A stretch of 6,994 nucleotides of DNA, taken from positions 1-6,994 of the forward strand of contig JAEZHL010000384.1 of assembly GCA_023416575.1 (NCBI GenBank). The letters are read 5' to 3'. Origin of the DNA: Pseudomonadota bacterium. GTDB taxonomy: Bacteria > Pseudomonadota > Alphaproteobacteria > Rhizobiales > Hyphomicrobiaceae. The position numbers and the translations under genes were made by a program. Below the pieces are notes generated by a model. That model was not told the origin of the DNA and did no database searches. It worked only from the letters and a program-made list of their open reading frames with translations. Shown here in pieces: positions 1 through 6,097 of this stretch; position 1 is the stretch's first letter, and each line of letters opens with the position of its first letter.

Positions 1-764
1 ACGGCGGCCGGTTCCCGAGCTCCGAGGCCGCGTTGCGGAAGTTGCCGGGGGTCGGCCCATACACGGCAGCCGCGATCGCGGCCATCGCATTCCGGGAACG
101 CGCAACGCCTGTCGACGGCAATGTCGAACGGGTGGTGGCACGGCTCTTTGCCGTTCGCGAGCCGCTGCCCACAGCAAAGTCCACCCTCCGGCGCCTTGCG
201 GCGACGCTGACGCCCGCCGAACGCAGTGGCGACTTCGCGCAGGCCATGATGGATCTCGGCGCCACGGTATGCACGCCGAAGCGGCCATCGTGCCTGATGT
301 GTCCGCTGAACCGGCAATGCCGGGCGCGAGCCGAAGGCATCCAGGCCACGCTACCCGCCAAAGTTGAAAAAGGCGAGCGTCCCATCCGGTTCGGGGCCGC
401 GTTTCTGGCGTTGCGCGAGGACGGCTGCGTGCTGCTGCGGCGGCGCCCCGAAGCGGGTCTTCTGGCCCGTATGATGGAGGTGCCGACCACGGAGTGGCTG
501 GATGATCCGCGGGTCGTGACAGAGGCGCTGCGGGGAACGCCACTGCGCGCGGACTGGTGGCAGGTGCCGGGTCAGGTCGTGCACACGTTCACGCACTTCC
601 GGCTCGAGCTCATCGTTTTCCGCGCGGTCGTGCCTGCGGATAGTGCGCTCACATTCTGGGCCGATGCCTCCCGTTGCCGGTGGGTCCCGCGCCGAGAGCT
701 GGACCGGCAAGCGTTGCCAAGTCTGATGCGTAAGGTCATCGCGCACGGATTGCGTGAGATGTGA
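1..764 (+). CDS. mutY: A/G-specific adenine DNA glycosylase MutY, 5' truncated by window edge
   Basis: MutY removes adenine mispaired with 8-oxoguanine or guanine, the first step of base-excision repair of oxidised guanine. The frame is already open at base 3, and about 253 residues are visible against roughly 350 in the family, so about 100 N-terminal residues, including the catalytic Glu, lie upstream. Visible parts, in order: a helix-hairpin-helix LPGVGPYTAAAI (bases 42-77); the VDGNV segment whose Asp (114-116) matches the catalytic Asp of the family; a [4Fe-4S] loop CTPKRPSCLMCPLNRQC (270-320) with exact C-X6-C-X2-C-X5-C spacing; and a C-terminal NUDIX-like 8-oxoG recognition domain from about base 390 to the end, with HTFTHFRLEL (583-612). 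The gene ends in TGA at 762-764. The ATG or TTG codons inside the visible part are not true starts, because homology continues upstream of them. No terminator was seen directly after it. Confidence 0.96.
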   Translation, partial: GGRFPSSEAALRKLPGVGPYTAAAIAAIAFRERATPVDGNVERVVARLFAVREPLPTAKSTLRRLAATLTPAERSGDFAQAMMDLGATVCTPKRPSCLMCPLNRQCRARAEGIQATLPAKVEKGERPIRFGAAFLALREDGCVLLRRRPEAGLLARMMEVPTTEWLDDPRVVTEALRGTPLRADWWQVPGQVVHTFTHFRLELIVFRAVVPADSALTFWADASRCRWVPRRELDRQALPSLMRKVIAHGLREM

Positions 765-1051
765 TCCGACGGGCGCTGACAAGTCGCCTTTGCTTCTGCA
801 ACCGTTAACAATTCGTTGACGATTCCCGAGTTTGCGGGCGCGGATTGCCATTTCGCGCCCCGAAATTGATGCATCTCCGCAACGTCTGCAACTTATGCGC
901 GAGACAGCATGGACACTGCACGCGAATCGCTTGCTTAACTAGGGGCACATTGGTCGGCCCAGTGGATTGAGATCCAGAATGCGAGCCTGACCCAATGGAT
1001 GCACTAGGGGGCAATTCGGCATGCAGATTCCACTTCAACGGGAACAGATCA
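765..1051. other. Intergenic region, mutY to outer membrane protein gene, with three GANTC sites
   Basis: These 287 bases carry no credible gene: the open frames here are short, on the opposite strand or lack a ribosome binding site. The stretch holds three GANTC sequences, the target of CcrM methylation: GATTC at 821-825, GAATC at 924-928 and GATTC at 1026-1030. It also holds a near-match to a CtrA box at 805-819. No clear sigma70 -35/-10 pair could be placed before the downstream gene, although its promoter must lie here unless it is read from mutY. Confidence 0.6.
805..819 (+). promoter_or_regulatory. Possible CtrA box (TTAA-N7-TTGA)
   Basis: TTAACAATTCGTTGAC starts at 805 and differs by one base from the alphaproteobacterial CtrA consensus TTAA-N7-TTAAC. 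A GATTC (GANTC) site follows immediately at 821-825. CtrA is the cell-cycle response regulator that binds such paired half-sites. The site lies about 230 bases before the outer membrane protein start, which is far for a promoter-proximal box, so its target is uncertain and a chance match is possible. Confidence 0.35.
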
Positions 1052-1918
1052 ATGAAACAACTCGCGGGGTTCACTACCGGTGCCCTGGCGCTGGTCGCCG
1101 CATTCGCAGGACCTGTGCTGGCTGACGGCATTCCGGCTCGGCGTGCGCCGGTCGTCGTCGCACCGCCGCCACCGCCTGATCGGTGCGCACCCGGTCCTTG
1201 GACCGGCTTCTATGTGGGCGGCAATCTCGGCTGGGCCAGCCTGGATGGCGAGTTCCACGATCGCGACAGGTTCTTCTCCGAGCGGCGTCACTTCGACGAT
1301 AGCGATGATGCTTTCACTGCCGGTGTCCAAAGCGGATACAACCTTCAGTGCGGCAACGTCGTCTTCGGTATTGAAAGCGACATCAACTGGGCCGGTTTCG
1401 ACAACGATAACAATCATCACGGCCATTTCCGCGTGTTCGATGACGGCTCGTTCGTGCGGCACCGTTTCAACAGAGACCGGTCGATGGATTGGTTCGGCAC
1501 CATCCGTGGCCGCCTCGGTTGGGCCAACGACAGCGGAATCATGGTCTACGCCACGGGTGGCCTCGCCTACACCCAGCTCGACCGTGGTCATCGCGGCATA
1601 GGCCGGGATTGGAGCGACACCTGGAACAGCTGGGGTTTCTCTAATCACAATCACTCCGACGACGTGCAGTGGGGCTGGACGGCCGGCGGCGGTGTCGAGT
1701 GGCTCTGGTCGCCCAACCTCAGCTTCAAAGCCGAAGCGCTGTGGATCGACTTCGAGGATAACAACAACAACCGGGTGTTCACATTCGTCGACGAATGGGG
1801 GAATTCCTGGCGTGACAGGAAGCGCTTCGACAACGACGACTCGATGGTGGTCGTCCGCGCAGGCTTGAACTTCAAGTTCGGCTTCCGTCAGCCGGTCGTA
1901 TACGAACCGTTGAAATGA
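1052..1918 (+). CDS. Outer membrane beta-barrel protein (Omp25/Omp31-like)
   Basis: The 288-residue product is a predicted outer membrane protein. The ATG at 1052 is preferred to the in-frame ATG at 995 because it begins a clean Sec signal peptide: Lys2, a hydrophobic stretch at residues 5-23, and likely cleavage after VLA at residue 24. CGGGAA about 8 bases upstream is a weak ribosome site. After cleavage comes a proline-rich linker (residues 33-42, APPPPPD) and then WTGFYVGGNLGWA (50-62), a hallmark of the first strand in this family. Alternating aromatic strands follow, ending at AGLNFKF (270-276). The segments between strands are unusually rich in Asp, Asn, His and Arg, for example 117-126 and 197-203. 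Two cysteines (45 and 100) could form a disulfide. Twelve residues extend past the Phe that would normally end the barrel. The role is unknown; relatives are abundant surface antigens or small porin-like proteins. The gene is monocistronic and followed by a strong terminator. Confidence 0.85.
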   Translation: MKQLAGFTTGALALVAAFAGPVLADGIPARRAPVVVAPPPPPDRCAPGPWTGFYVGGNLGWASLDGEFHDRDRFFSERRHFDDSDDAFTAGVQSGYNLQCGNVVFGIESDINWAGFDNDNNHHGHFRVFDDGSFVRHRFNRDRSMDWFGTIRGRLGWANDSGIMVYATGGLAYTQLDRGHRGIGRDWSDTWNSWGFSNHNHSDDVQWGWTAGGGVEWLWSPNLSFKAEALWIDFEDNNNNRVFTFVDEWGNSWRDRKRFDNDDSMVVVRAGLNFKFGFRQPVVYEPLK

Positions 1919-1940
1919 TCTGAGCAGCAACCAAAACAAT

Positions 1941-1969
1941 AAGGCCGCCAGTCAAGGCGGCCTTTTTTT
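1941..1969 (+). terminator. Rho-independent terminator, probably bidirectional
   Basis: A perfect 9-bp stem, AAGGCCGCC at 1941-1949 with GGCGGCCTT at 1956-1964, encloses a 6-base loop and runs into seven T residues at 1963-1969. It starts 22 bases after the stop of the outer membrane protein gene. Read on the other strand the hairpin is followed by ATTGTTTT, a fair U-tract, and it lies 26 bases past the ccrM stop, so it probably ends both convergent transcripts. Confidence 0.92.
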
Positions 1970-1990
1970 CTTCTGCAGGATGCAGGCGCT

Positions 1991-3121
1991 CTATTCGGCG
2001 GCTTCCATGAATTGCCGCCCCGAGAGCCCCAGCTGGCGCTTAGCCATCTCGCGCAGAGCGTCGATGGGCTTCAGCTGCCCTTCTGCCTCGAAGTGCCAGA
2101 ACGTCCAGCCGTTGCAGGCACTCTTGCCCTGAACGGTCGCGCCGAGGCGATGAATAGAGCCTTGCGACTCTCCCCAGGCGAGCGTGCCGTCCGCCTTCAC
2201 CTCCGCGCGGACACGGCGGCGCTCGTCCCAGAGTTGCGAACCCGGCTCGAGGATGCCGAGCTCGATGATGGTGCCGAATGGCACGCGCGGCTCGGCGCGC
2301 TTGGAACGTGTGGTCTCGAGGGCGGACGGCCCGACCGGTTGCACGCGCGCAATTCTCTTCGTGGCTGCGCGGGCATAGTCGGGATCGCGCTCGATACCGA
2401 TCCAACGCCGGCCGAGGCGGCGCGCAACGGCGCCCGTCGTTCCAGTGCCGAAAAACGGATCGAGCACGACGTCGCCGGGATTAGTCGTGGCCAGCAGAAT
2501 GCGGTGCAGCAGTGCCTCCGGCTTCTGCGTCGGGTGGGCCTTGCGTCCCTCGTCGTCCTTCAGCCGCTCGGGCCCGGCGCAGATCGGGAACAGCCAGTCG
2601 GACCGCATCTGCAGGTCGTCGTTGCTGGCCTTCATGGCCTCATAATTGAAGGTGACGCGGGACTTCTGCTCCCGGCCGGCCCAGATCAGCGTCTCATGCG
2701 CGTTCGTGAACCGCTTGCCGCGGAAGTTGGGCATGGGGTTCGTCTTCCGCCACACGACATCGTTCTGAATCCAGAACCCGAGGTCCTGCAGAGTGGCGCC
2801 GAGCCGGAAGATGTTGTGATAGGAGCCGATGACCCAAATGGCGCCGTCACGCTTCAGAACCCGCCTGCACTCGGTGAGCCAGGCTCGGCTGAAGCGGTCG
2901 TATTCGGCGAAATCCGAGAACTTGTCCCAGTCGTCGTCGACGCCGTCGACGCGCGAGTTATCGGGGCGAAGGAGGTCGCCCTCGAGTTGCAGATTGTAGG
3001 GAGGATCGGCGAATACGAGATCGACACTCTCGGATGGGAGCTTTGCCAGCTCCGCCAGGCAGTCGCCGACGATGATACGATCGAACTTGAGAACCGGGCT
3101 TGCCCGGTGACGCATAGCCAT
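1991..3121 (-). CDS. ccrM: Cell-cycle DNA adenine-N6 methyltransferase CcrM (GANTC)
   Basis: This 376-residue enzyme matches CcrM, which transfers a methyl group from S-adenosylmethionine to adenine in GANTC and couples gene expression to replication in alphaproteobacteria; Caulobacter CcrM is about 358 residues. The order of motifs is that of beta-class enzymes: the catalytic DPPY (residues 39-42) comes before the SAM-binding DPFFGTGTTG (221-230). HPTQKP (196-201) is also typical. The C-terminal part from about 275 to 360 fits the RAMA domain used for DNA recognition by CcrM (RVPFGTIIELG, then NGWTFWHFE at 337-345). The ATG at 3121 is supported by GGTGAG (3135-3130), 8 bases upstream; an ATG two codons later (3115) is an alternative. 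A perfect CtrA box lies about 83 bases upstream. The gene has its own leader, 181 bases downstream of rnhB, and converges on the outer membrane protein gene. GANTC specificity is inferred from family resemblance. Confidence 0.95.
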   Translation of the reverse strand: MAMRHRASPVLKFDRIIVGDCLAELAKLPSESVDLVFADPPYNLQLEGDLLRPDNSRVDGVDDDWDKFSDFAEYDRFSRAWLTECRRVLKRDGAIWVIGSYHNIFRLGATLQDLGFWIQNDVVWRKTNPMPNFRGKRFTNAHETLIWAGREQKSRVTFNYEAMKASNDDLQMRSDWLFPICAGPERLKDDEGRKAHPTQKPEALLHRILLATTNPGDVVLDPFFGTGTTGAVARRLGRRWIGIERDPDYARAATKRIARVQPVGPSALETTRSKRAEPRVPFGTIIELGILEPGSQLWDERRRVRAEVKADGTLAWGESQGSIHRLGATVQGKSACNGWTFWHFEAEGQLKPIDALREMAKRQLGLSGRQFMEAAE

Positions 3122-3203
3122 GACGCGAACTCACCAACACCGCTGCTGACAGGGCTCTCTGGCAAGTGCTCAGCCCCGTAAGGCCATCCTGGACGCTCTA
3201 TGG

Positions 3204-3218
3204 TTAACGGGGCCTTAA
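3204..3218 (-). promoter_or_regulatory. CtrA box upstream of ccrM (perfect TTAA-N7-TTAA)
   Basis: Read towards ccrM the site is TTAAGGCCCCGTTAACC, a perfect TTAA-N7-TTAAC CtrA recognition sequence. It sits 83-97 bases upstream of the ccrM ATG in its otherwise uncharacterised leader. In Caulobacter, CtrA activates ccrM late in the cell cycle through boxes of this type, so position, orientation and neighbour all agree. If the box covers the -35 region, transcription would start near 3170-3180 with a leader of about 50-60 bases. No convincing -10 hexamer was recognised. No GANTC site is present in 3122-3302, unlike the self-regulated Caulobacter leader. Confidence 0.75.
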
Positions 3219-3241
3219 GGCGCCTTCAGGGCGGTGGTCAT

Positions 3242-3260
3242 TTTGGGACGCGAGCCCAAA
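3242..3260. repeat. Short inverted repeat between rnhB and ccrM
   Basis: TTTGGG at 3242-3247 pairs with CCCAAA at 3255-3260 across a 7-base loop. It lies 43 bases past the rnhB stop and upstream of the ccrM CtrA box. In the rnhB direction the hairpin is followed by ATGACC rather than a T-run, so it is not a classical terminator; it could be a weak terminator, a protein site or chance. Nothing else gene-like was seen in the 181-base gap 3122-3302. Confidence 0.3.
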
Positions 3261-3302
3261 CTATCCGACAACGGATCGCGAGCGCCGGGGCCCCTGTGCC
3301 GA

Positions 3303-3950
3303 CTACTCGCCGGCAGCGAGCGTTGGGGCCGTGGCAGCCGTGTCCGCATCTTCAGCCGCAATGAGACCGAGCGCGAGCTGAATTGGGCGAAACGACCGGC
3401 GGTGGTGGCGTGTCACGCCGAGGCGGTCGATAGCGTTGAAATGCTGTGGCGTCGAGTAGCCCTTGTGGCGCTCGAAGCCGTAGCCGGGGAAGGTGGCGCC
3501 CAACTCGATCATCATGCGATCGCGGGTCACCTTGGCGATGATCGATGCCGCAGCGATCGATAGGCACTTCGCGTCGCCTTGGACAATGCAGCGGGTTTCG
3601 CAGGCAAGACGCGGCGGCCGGTTGCCGTCGACGAGCGCTACCCGCGGCGGAACGGCAAGCTGCTTCACGGCCTGGCGCATGGCCCACAGCGTGGCATTGA
3701 GGATGTTGTCGCGATCGATGCGCGCGACGTTGGCGATGCCGACACCCACCATCGAGGTGGACATGATCTTGTCGAACAGCTCCTCTCGCACCTCGGGATC
3801 GAGCGCCTTGGAATCGGCGATGCCGGCTGGGATTCTTTCCGGATCGAGGATGACGGCGGCGGCCACGACCGGCCCGGCAAGCGGGCCGCGCCCGGCTTCG
3901 TCAATGCCTGCAACAGGACCCCCGGTCAGCCGTATCGACACGGCTTCCAC
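3303..3950 (-). CDS. rnhB: Ribonuclease HII
   Basis: RNase HII cuts the RNA strand of RNA-DNA hybrids and starts removal of single ribonucleotides misincorporated in DNA. The 215-residue product carries GIDEAGRGPLAG at residues 15-26 with metal-binding Asp17 and Glu18, Asp108 in LVDGN and Asp126 in QGDAK, close to the positions of the four catalytic acids in E. coli RNase HII (16, 17, 108, 126). SIAAASIIAKVTRDR (131-145) and GYGFERHKGYSTPQH (156-170) are further family signatures. The start is GTG at 3950. The frame stays open upstream to 4022 but has no ATG, GTG or TTG there. A second GTG at 3941 is preceded at good distance by GAGGTGG and may be the real start, giving 212 residues. The last 17 residues are Ala/Thr-rich and unconserved in appearance. 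The gene lies 86 bases downstream of the radical SAM gene on the same strand, possibly in one transcript. Confidence 0.95.
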   Translation of the reverse strand: MEAVSIRLTGGPVAGIDEAGRGPLAGPVVAAAVILDPERIPAGIADSKALDPEVREELFDKIMSTSMVGVGIANVARIDRDNILNATLWAMRQAVKQLAVPPRVALVDGNRPPRLACETRCIVQGDAKCLSIAAASIIAKVTRDRMMIELGATFPGYGFERHKGYSTPQHFNAIDRLGVTRHHRRSFRPIQLALGLIAAEDADTAATAPTLAAGE

Positions 3951-3971
3951 CTCGAATGTCGCTCTCGGCCC

Positions 3972-3999
3972 CGAATCTTTCCCCGCGAATCTTTCCCCG
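3972..3999. repeat. Perfect 14-bp tandem duplication with one GANTC site per copy
   Basis: CGAATCTTTCCCCG occurs twice without a gap, at 3972-3985 and 3986-3999. Each copy contains GAATC (3973-3977 and 3987-3991), a CcrM methylation target, spaced 14 bases apart. The repeat lies in the 86-base gap between the radical SAM gene and rnhB, ending about 22 bases before the rnhB GTG. It may be a paired regulatory site or a recent slippage duplication. Confidence 0.8.
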
Positions 4000-4036
4000 C
4001 CATGGGGCCAAGCTTTTACGGCTCAACGCGGCGCTG

Positions 4037-5149
4037 TCAAAGGAGTTGCAGTTGGCCTCCCCTCGGAATGGGGCGCTTGAACAGGTCCGTACGCAACTCC
4101 AGCTTGCGTTCGTTCATCCCGAGGCGCTGCAGCGCGAGCCGGAAACGGTTCTTGATTTGATCGGCGTAGGGGCCGCTGCCCCGCTGGCGCAATCCGAATT
4201 CCGACGTGTAGTCGTGACCGCCATGCATCGACTGCAGAATGCCGATCACCCGCTTCGCCCGATCGGGAAATTCAGTCGCGAGCCACTCCCTGAACAGCTC
4301 CTTCAGCTCGAGCGGGAGGCGCAGCAACACGTAACCGGCATCGCGGGCGCCGGCAGCGTGGGCCGCCTCGAGTATGCGCTCGATCTCGCTGTCGGTGAGT
4401 GCGGGGACGATCGGGGCGACCATCACCTGGGTTGGAACGCCTGCGCCGTTGAGCTGCCGGATGGCATCGAGCCGGCGGTCAGGGGTCATGGCGCGCGGCT
4501 CCATCTTTCGGGCCACCCGGCGATGGAGTGTCGTGACCGATAGGGCGACTTTGACGAGCTGCCGTTCCGCCATGCGCGCGAGGATGTCGATGTCCCGTAC
4601 GACCAAGGCCGACTTCGTTACGATGCCGACCGGGTGGTTGAAGCGGTCCAACACTTCCAGGATGGAGCGCGTGATGCGGTACTCGCGCTCGATTGGCTGA
4701 TAGGGGTCCGTCACCGCTCCGAGCGCGATTGTTTTCGGCACGTATCCCGGCCGGGACAGCTCCCGCTCCAGCAACTCGGCGCCGTTCGTCTTGGCGTAGA
4801 GTATCGTCTCGAAATCGAGACCGGCAGAGTGGCCGAGGTAGCAGTGCGTTGGGCGGGCATAGCAGTAGATACAGCCATGCTCGCAGCCCCGATAAGGATT
4901 GATCGATTGGTCGAAGCTGATGTCGGGGCTGCTGTTTGTAGCGATGATGCTGCGCGCCGGCTCGATCCGCACCTCGGTCTTGAACGCTTCGAGCTCTCCG
5001 AGGCTCTCCCAGCCGTCGTCGAACTCCTCCCTGGTTTCGGCTTCGTAGCGGCCGACCCGGTTGGAGCGTGCGCCACGGCCCCGGCGCCGCTCCGCATCCA
5101 CCATCATATCGGCAGCGGGATGGGCGGGACACTGGTGTTGAACAGGCAT
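4037..5149 (-). CDS. PA0069-family radical SAM protein (SplB-like)
   Basis: This 370-residue protein belongs to the radical SAM superfamily. The [4Fe-4S] motif is C-E-H-G-C-I-Y-C (Cys89, Cys93, Cys96) inside NPYRGCEHGCIYCYARP (84-100). The CX3CX2C spacing is canonical, and the surrounding wording resembles the PA0069 group, which is distantly related to spore photoproduct lyase SplB. The Fe-S cluster would cleave S-adenosylmethionine to a 5'-deoxyadenosyl radical; the substrate is unknown. Before the barrel is a charged stretch, RRRGRGARSNRVGRYE (21-36), often seen at the N terminus of this family, then SIIATNSSPDISFDQSINPY (67-86). The ATG at 5149 has no good ribosome site; Met15 (5107) or Met16 could be used instead. 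No signal peptide is seen, so it should be cytoplasmic. rnhB follows 86 bases downstream, and a sigma70-like promoter lies upstream at 5187-5214. Confidence 0.88.
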   Translation of the reverse strand: MPVQHQCPAHPAADMMVDAERRRGRGARSNRVGRYEAETREEFDDGWESLGELEAFKTEVRIEPARSIIATNSSPDISFDQSINPYRGCEHGCIYCYARPTHCYLGHSAGLDFETILYAKTNGAELLERELSRPGYVPKTIALGAVTDPYQPIEREYRITRSILEVLDRFNHPVGIVTKSALVVRDIDILARMAERQLVKVALSVTTLHRRVARKMEPRAMTPDRRLDAIRQLNGAGVPTQVMVAPIVPALTDSEIERILEAAHAAGARDAGYVLLRLPLELKELFREWLATEFPDRAKRVIGILQSMHGGHDYTSEFGLRQRGSGPYADQIKNRFRLALQRLGMNERKLELRTDLFKRPIPRGGQLQLL

Positions 5150-5186
5150 CGCGAGGGCGCACTATGTGATTGACCAAGCACCCCGG

Positions 5187-5214
5187 ACTATAAACGCAAT
5201 CCCGAACAAATCAA
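5187..5214 (-). promoter_or_regulatory. Putative sigma70-type promoter for the radical SAM gene
   Basis: On the minus strand TTGATT (5214-5209) and TATAGT (5192-5187) are separated by 16 bases, a good match to -35 and -10 consensus hexamers. Transcription would start near 5180, leaving a leader of about 30 bases before the ATG at 5149. The same divergent gap (5150-5278) also has TATAAG at 5253-5258 facing the glycosyltransferase gene, but without a clear -35 partner. Assigned by eye only. Confidence 0.5.
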
Positions 5215-5278
5215 GAACATATACAGCCTTCCAGCCCATGATCGGCGCGCACTATAAGTTCGGGGCCAGAAGTCGAGT

Positions 5279-5974
5279 ATGTCCATGATATCGGTGATCA
5301 TCCCCACGTTGAATGCAGAGCGAGAGCTCGGGCAGACCTTGGCCGCGCTGATACCGGCGACCGTTGACGGGCTCGTGCGTGAGGTGATCATCGCCGATGG
5401 CGGCTCGACCGACGGCACCTTGGCCATCGCCGATGCCGTCGGCGCGGCGATCGTAAGCGCCGAGACTGGCCGCGGCACACAGCTCAGGGCCGGCGCTGAA
5501 AGGGCGCGCTTCCCCTGGCTGCTTTTCCTGCACGCGGATACCGTGCTCGAGCCGGGCTGGCATGAGGAAGCAGGGGCATTCATCGATGCTGTCGAGACCG
5601 GACGGAGGTCACTGGCGGCAGCGGCGTTCCGCTTTGCCTTGGACGATGTCGGCGTCCGACCGCGGCTGCTGGAAGCGGGTGTCGGGGCACGGTGCGCGCT
5701 GCTGCGGCTCGCCTACGGCGATCAAGGGCTCCTCGTTCCAGCGCGGCTCTATCGCGAGATCGGCGGCTACCGTCCCATGCCGCTGATGGAGGATGTCGAC
5801 CTCGTCCGGAGGCTGGGTCGTCGCCGGATCACGCTGTTGCGCGCCCGCGCGATCACCAGTGCAGTGCGCTACCGGCATCACGGCTATGGACGGCGTGTCG
5901 TTCGCAACCTGACGTGCCTTGCTCTCTACTATCTGCGCGTGCCGGCGCAGACGATCGCGCGCTTCTACGGATGA
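5279..5974 (+). CDS. Family 2 glycosyltransferase, TIGR04283-like
   Basis: The 231-residue product is a compact GT-A fold glycosyltransferase of family 2, which transfers a sugar from a nucleotide-activated donor. It begins MSMISVIIPTLNAE, the usual first strand and nucleotide-binding start. DGGSTDGT at 40-47, TGRGTQLRAGA at 63-73, the metal-binding-type FLHADT at 83-88, GDQG at 147-150 and MEDVDL at 170-175 follow, an order I recall from the TIGR04283 group. That group is named for arsenosugar biosynthesis, but many members occur without arsenic genes, and no arsenic methyltransferase or ArsS-type gene is visible here. The true acceptor is therefore unknown. The final residues (LALYYLRVPAQ, 214-224) are hydrophobic and could form a membrane-associated helix. 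No strong ribosome site precedes the ATG at 5279; Met3 is an alternative. The gene is divergent from the radical SAM gene. Confidence 0.85.
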   Translation: MSMISVIIPTLNAERELGQTLAALIPATVDGLVREVIIADGGSTDGTLAIADAVGAAIVSAETGRGTQLRAGAERARFPWLLFLHADTVLEPGWHEEAGAFIDAVETGRRSLAAAAFRFALDDVGVRPRLLEAGVGARCALLRLAYGDQGLLVPARLYREIGGYRPMPLMEDVDLVRRLGRRRITLLRARAITSAVRYRHHGYGRRVVRNLTCLALYYLRVPAQTIARFYG

Positions 5975-6084
5975 CGATCTTTCAAAAGTGCGTGATGCAA
6001 CGCGATGTGCTTTGCCTCCTGCAGCCGCACGCGTACGCTCCGGCCCCATCGCAATCCGATACAACGTGAACATCCTGTTCAGTC

Positions 6085-6090
6085 GGGAGG
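6085..6090 (+). promoter_or_regulatory. Ribosome binding site fixing the start of the MBL hydrolase
   Basis: GGGAGG at 6085-6090 lies 7 bases before ATG 6098, the best Shine-Dalgarno sequence in the window. It fixes the start of a gene that runs off the right edge. The rest of the 123-base gap 5975-6097 shows no gene and no clear promoter or terminator. Confidence 0.8.
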
Positions 6091-6097
6091 ACCAAGA

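Noticed and set aside
995..1051. N-terminal extension of the outer membrane protein from ATG 995
   Set aside because: The 19 added residues would place charged and polar sequence ahead of a clean signal peptide that starts at 1052, and no ribosome site precedes 995.
805..1131. Minus-strand open frame in the mutY to outer membrane protein gap
   Set aside because: It runs into the antisense of the signal peptide region, has no ribosome site that I can see and no recognisable motif.
1049..1939. Long minus-strand open frame opposite the outer membrane protein gene
   Set aside because: Low-complexity Val/Glu-rich translation with no known motifs; the plus strand has signal peptide, barrel pattern and terminator.
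2012..3181. Long plus-strand open frame (389 codons) opposite ccrM
   Set aside because: It is the antisense shadow of ccrM in GC-rich DNA; its translation shows no recognisable domain, while the minus strand carries every CcrM motif.
3995..4007. CCCC/GGGG hairpin as a terminator of the radical SAM gene
   Set aside because: The stem is only 4 bp and no T-run follows in the direction of transcription.
6045..6064. CCCCAT and TACAAC as promoter elements before the hydrolase gene
   Set aside because: No matching -35 element (sigma32 CTTGAA or sigma70 TTGACA-like) was found at a proper distance.
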